NCBI RefSeq assembly: GCF_006438925.1
Contig: NZ_RCZA01000004.1
Span: 248,001-312,000, forward strand
Direction of reading: 5' to 3'
DNA from: Pseudomonas mandelii
GTDB lineage: Bacteria; Pseudomonadota; Gammaproteobacteria; Pseudomonadales; Pseudomonadaceae
DNA: 64,000 bases
This document shows positions 62,714-64,000 of this stretch, piece after piece. The position numbers were made by a program, and so were the translations under genes. Position 1 is the first letter of the stretch, and every line of letters starts with the position of its first letter. The notes beneath the pieces were generated by a model that saw only the letters and a program-made list of their open reading frames with translations, made no database searches and was not told the origin of the DNA.

Positions 62714-62857
62714 CAGCTGCCGAGCAGCGCGAGGCTGCGTTCGGCGGCGAAGCCGTCGTAAATTCTGCAAACGAGGTTTACCTGATTCACCGCGGTGCAT
62801 GATTTCACGACGGCTTCGCCGCCGAACGCAGCCTCGCGCTGCTCGGCAGCTGCTACG
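62709..62857. repeat. REP-type inverted repeat with 51-bp perfect arms
   Basis: Arms 62709-62759 and 62807-62857 are perfectly complementary over 51 bases with a 47-base loop. The left arm begins CGTAGCAGCTGCCGAGCAGC. The element starts inside the last bases of cdaR and fills the gap to the glycerate kinase gene. It is the longest hairpin in the window. Confidence 0.9.
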
Positions 62858-62982
62858 ACGGACGGTGTGGAGTGAGGTTTTGTGGAAATGAACAATAATC
62901 GTCATGGCCGCTTGTGCAGCGGACCGGCGTTATTGTTCTTGCCTGCTGGCAGCATGGAACGCATTGGAACTGGAGAATTCGC

Positions 62983-64000
62983 ATGAAAATCGTCATCGCC
63001 CCCGATTCGTTCAAGGACAGCCTGAGTGCCCAGGGCGTGGCTGATGCCATTGCTCTGGGGTTGGCGCAGGTTTGGCCCGATGCGCTCCTGGTCAAATGCC
63101 CGATGGCTGACGGCGGGGAGGGGACCGTCGAGTCTATTCTGGCGGCGTGCGAGGGCGAATTGCACCGCACCCAAGTCCGTGGGCCGCTCGGCGCAACGGT
63201 TGAGGCCACTTGGGGCTGGTTGCCCCAGAGCCACACCGCGATCATTGAAATGGCCGAGGCCAGTGGCCTGCAACTGGTTCCGCCGGGCAAGCGTGACGCC
63301 TGCATCAGCAGTACATTCGGCACCGGCGAGTTGATCCGCGCGGCGCTCGATGCCGGGGCGCAACGGGTCATTCTGGCGATTGGCGGCAGCGCCACCAACG
63401 ACGGCGGGGCGGGTGCGATGCAAGCCTTGGGCGTCAAACTGCTGGACGCCCAAGGCCAAATACTGGCACCGGGCGGCTTGGCCCTCGCGCAACTAGCGCG
63501 AATCGACATGAGTGAAATCGATCCGCGTCTGGCCGAGGTGCAATTCGACATCGCCGCCGACGTCAATAATCCACTGTGTGGCCCTCACGGTGCCTCAGCG
63601 ATTTTCGGCCCGCAAAAAGGGGCATCACCCGAGCAAGTCCAACAACTGGATCGCGCGCTCGAGCACTTTGCCGAACGGTGCGCTCAGGTCCTGAACAAAG
63701 ACGTACGTGACGAACCAGGCAGCGGTGCGGCAGGCGGCCTGGGGTTTGCTGCCAAGGCGTTTCTGGGGGCGCCGTTCAAGGCCGGGGTCGAAGTGGTCGC
63801 CGAACTGGTCGGCCTGGAGGATGCGGTCGAAGGCGCCGACCTCGTTATCACCGGTGAAGGTCGTTTCGATGCTCAGACCCTGCGTGGCAAGACGCCGTTT
63901 GGTGTGGCGCGTATTGCTCGGCAGCACGGCGTGCCGGTGATCGTCCTCGCGGGAACATTGGGTGAGGGTTATCAGGCGCTGTACGAACATGGCATCGATG
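62983..64000 (+). CDS. garK: glycerate kinase (cut by window end)
   Basis: This kinase phosphorylates glycerate to 2-phosphoglycerate, the last step of sugar-diacid or glyoxylate carboligase pathways. Visible landmarks are IAPDSFKDSLSAQGVADAI at the start, MADGGEGTVE, AIGGSATNDGGAGAMQALG and TGEGRFDAQTLRGKTPFGVA. ATG at 62983 has GGAG upstream. About 339 codons are visible without a stop; the family is near 380, so only the C-terminal end is missing. TtuE or GlxK would be equally valid names. Confidence 0.93.
   Translation, partial: MKIVIAPDSFKDSLSAQGVADAIALGLAQVWPDALLVKCPMADGGEGTVESILAACEGELHRTQVRGPLGATVEATWGWLPQSHTAIIEMAEASGLQLVPPGKRDACISSTFGTGELIRAALDAGAQRVILAIGGSATNDGGAGAMQALGVKLLDAQGQILAPGGLALAQLARIDMSEIDPRLAEVQFDIAADVNNPLCGPHGASAIFGPQKGASPEQVQQLDRALEHFAERCAQVLNKDVRDEPGSGAAGGLGFAAKAFLGAPFKAGVEVVAELVGLEDAVEGADLVITGEGRFDAQTLRGKTPFGVARIARQHGVPVIVLAGTLGEGYQALYEHGID

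Overview
The window is a 64 kb piece of a high-GC gamma-proteobacterial chromosome. It is best explained as a Pseudomonas of the fluorescens group: there is an OprD-family porin, an MvaT/MvaU-type H-NS protein, a Pseudomonas-type ferulate/vanillate gene set, CSS-EAL signalling and abundant REP-type hairpins. This assignment rests on recognised protein families and gene order; no rRNA or complete tRNA gene is present.

Positions 1-28000 are dominated by a lignin-monomer (phenylpropanoid) catabolic supercluster. After the tail of an ABC ATPase and a gamma-glutamyltransferase-like gene come an MhpT-like aromatic-acid MFS importer and an OprD-type porin. A MarR repressor is divergent from ech, vdh, fcs and an acetyl-CoA acetyltransferase, which convert ferulate through feruloyl-CoA to vanillin and vanillate. 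vanR and the convergent vanAB pair take vanillate to protocatechuate. A sigma-54 activator of the XylR/DmpR type is divergent from an operon that starts behind a near-consensus -24/-12 promoter. That operon encodes an aromatic aldehyde dehydrogenase, a CalA-like coniferyl alcohol dehydrogenase and a four-gene envelope module (DUF1302 beta-barrel, DUF1329 periplasmic protein, Ycf48-like propeller, MMPL/RND transporter). Together the cluster reads as uptake and conversion of coniferyl alcohol, ferulate and vanillate. The envelope module is the least understood part. A LysR remnant and a TonB-dependent siderophore receptor follow.

Positions 28040-31600 form an eroded accessory segment: a probable group II intron 5' remnant, a tRNA 3'-end fragment that looks like an attachment-site scar, an NmrA-type oxidoreductase remnant and several small orphan genes. 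Positions 31600-43450 carry topoisomerase IB, modABC behind a clear ModE-type operator, a nitronate monooxygenase, an AcuI-type reductase, a GyrI-like protein, an alkylation-repair operon (ogt, a 2OG-Fe dioxygenase, alkB, ada) and a run of small genes. The Ada protein has lost three of its four N-terminal zinc cysteines.

Positions 43700-64000 are mostly housekeeping and stress genes: galU, gor, a KfrA-like protein divergent from a tyrosine recombinase with nested palindromes between them, ahpC and ahpF, gloA, mvaU, a CSS-EAL phosphodiesterase, a LysR/EamA pair, hpd, rarD, an aldo/keto reductase, and a sugar-diacid/glycerate locus (MFS transporter, cdaR, glycerate kinase cut off by the window end). 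Large hairpin repeats of two families sit in the intergenic gaps here and at 35.4 kb.
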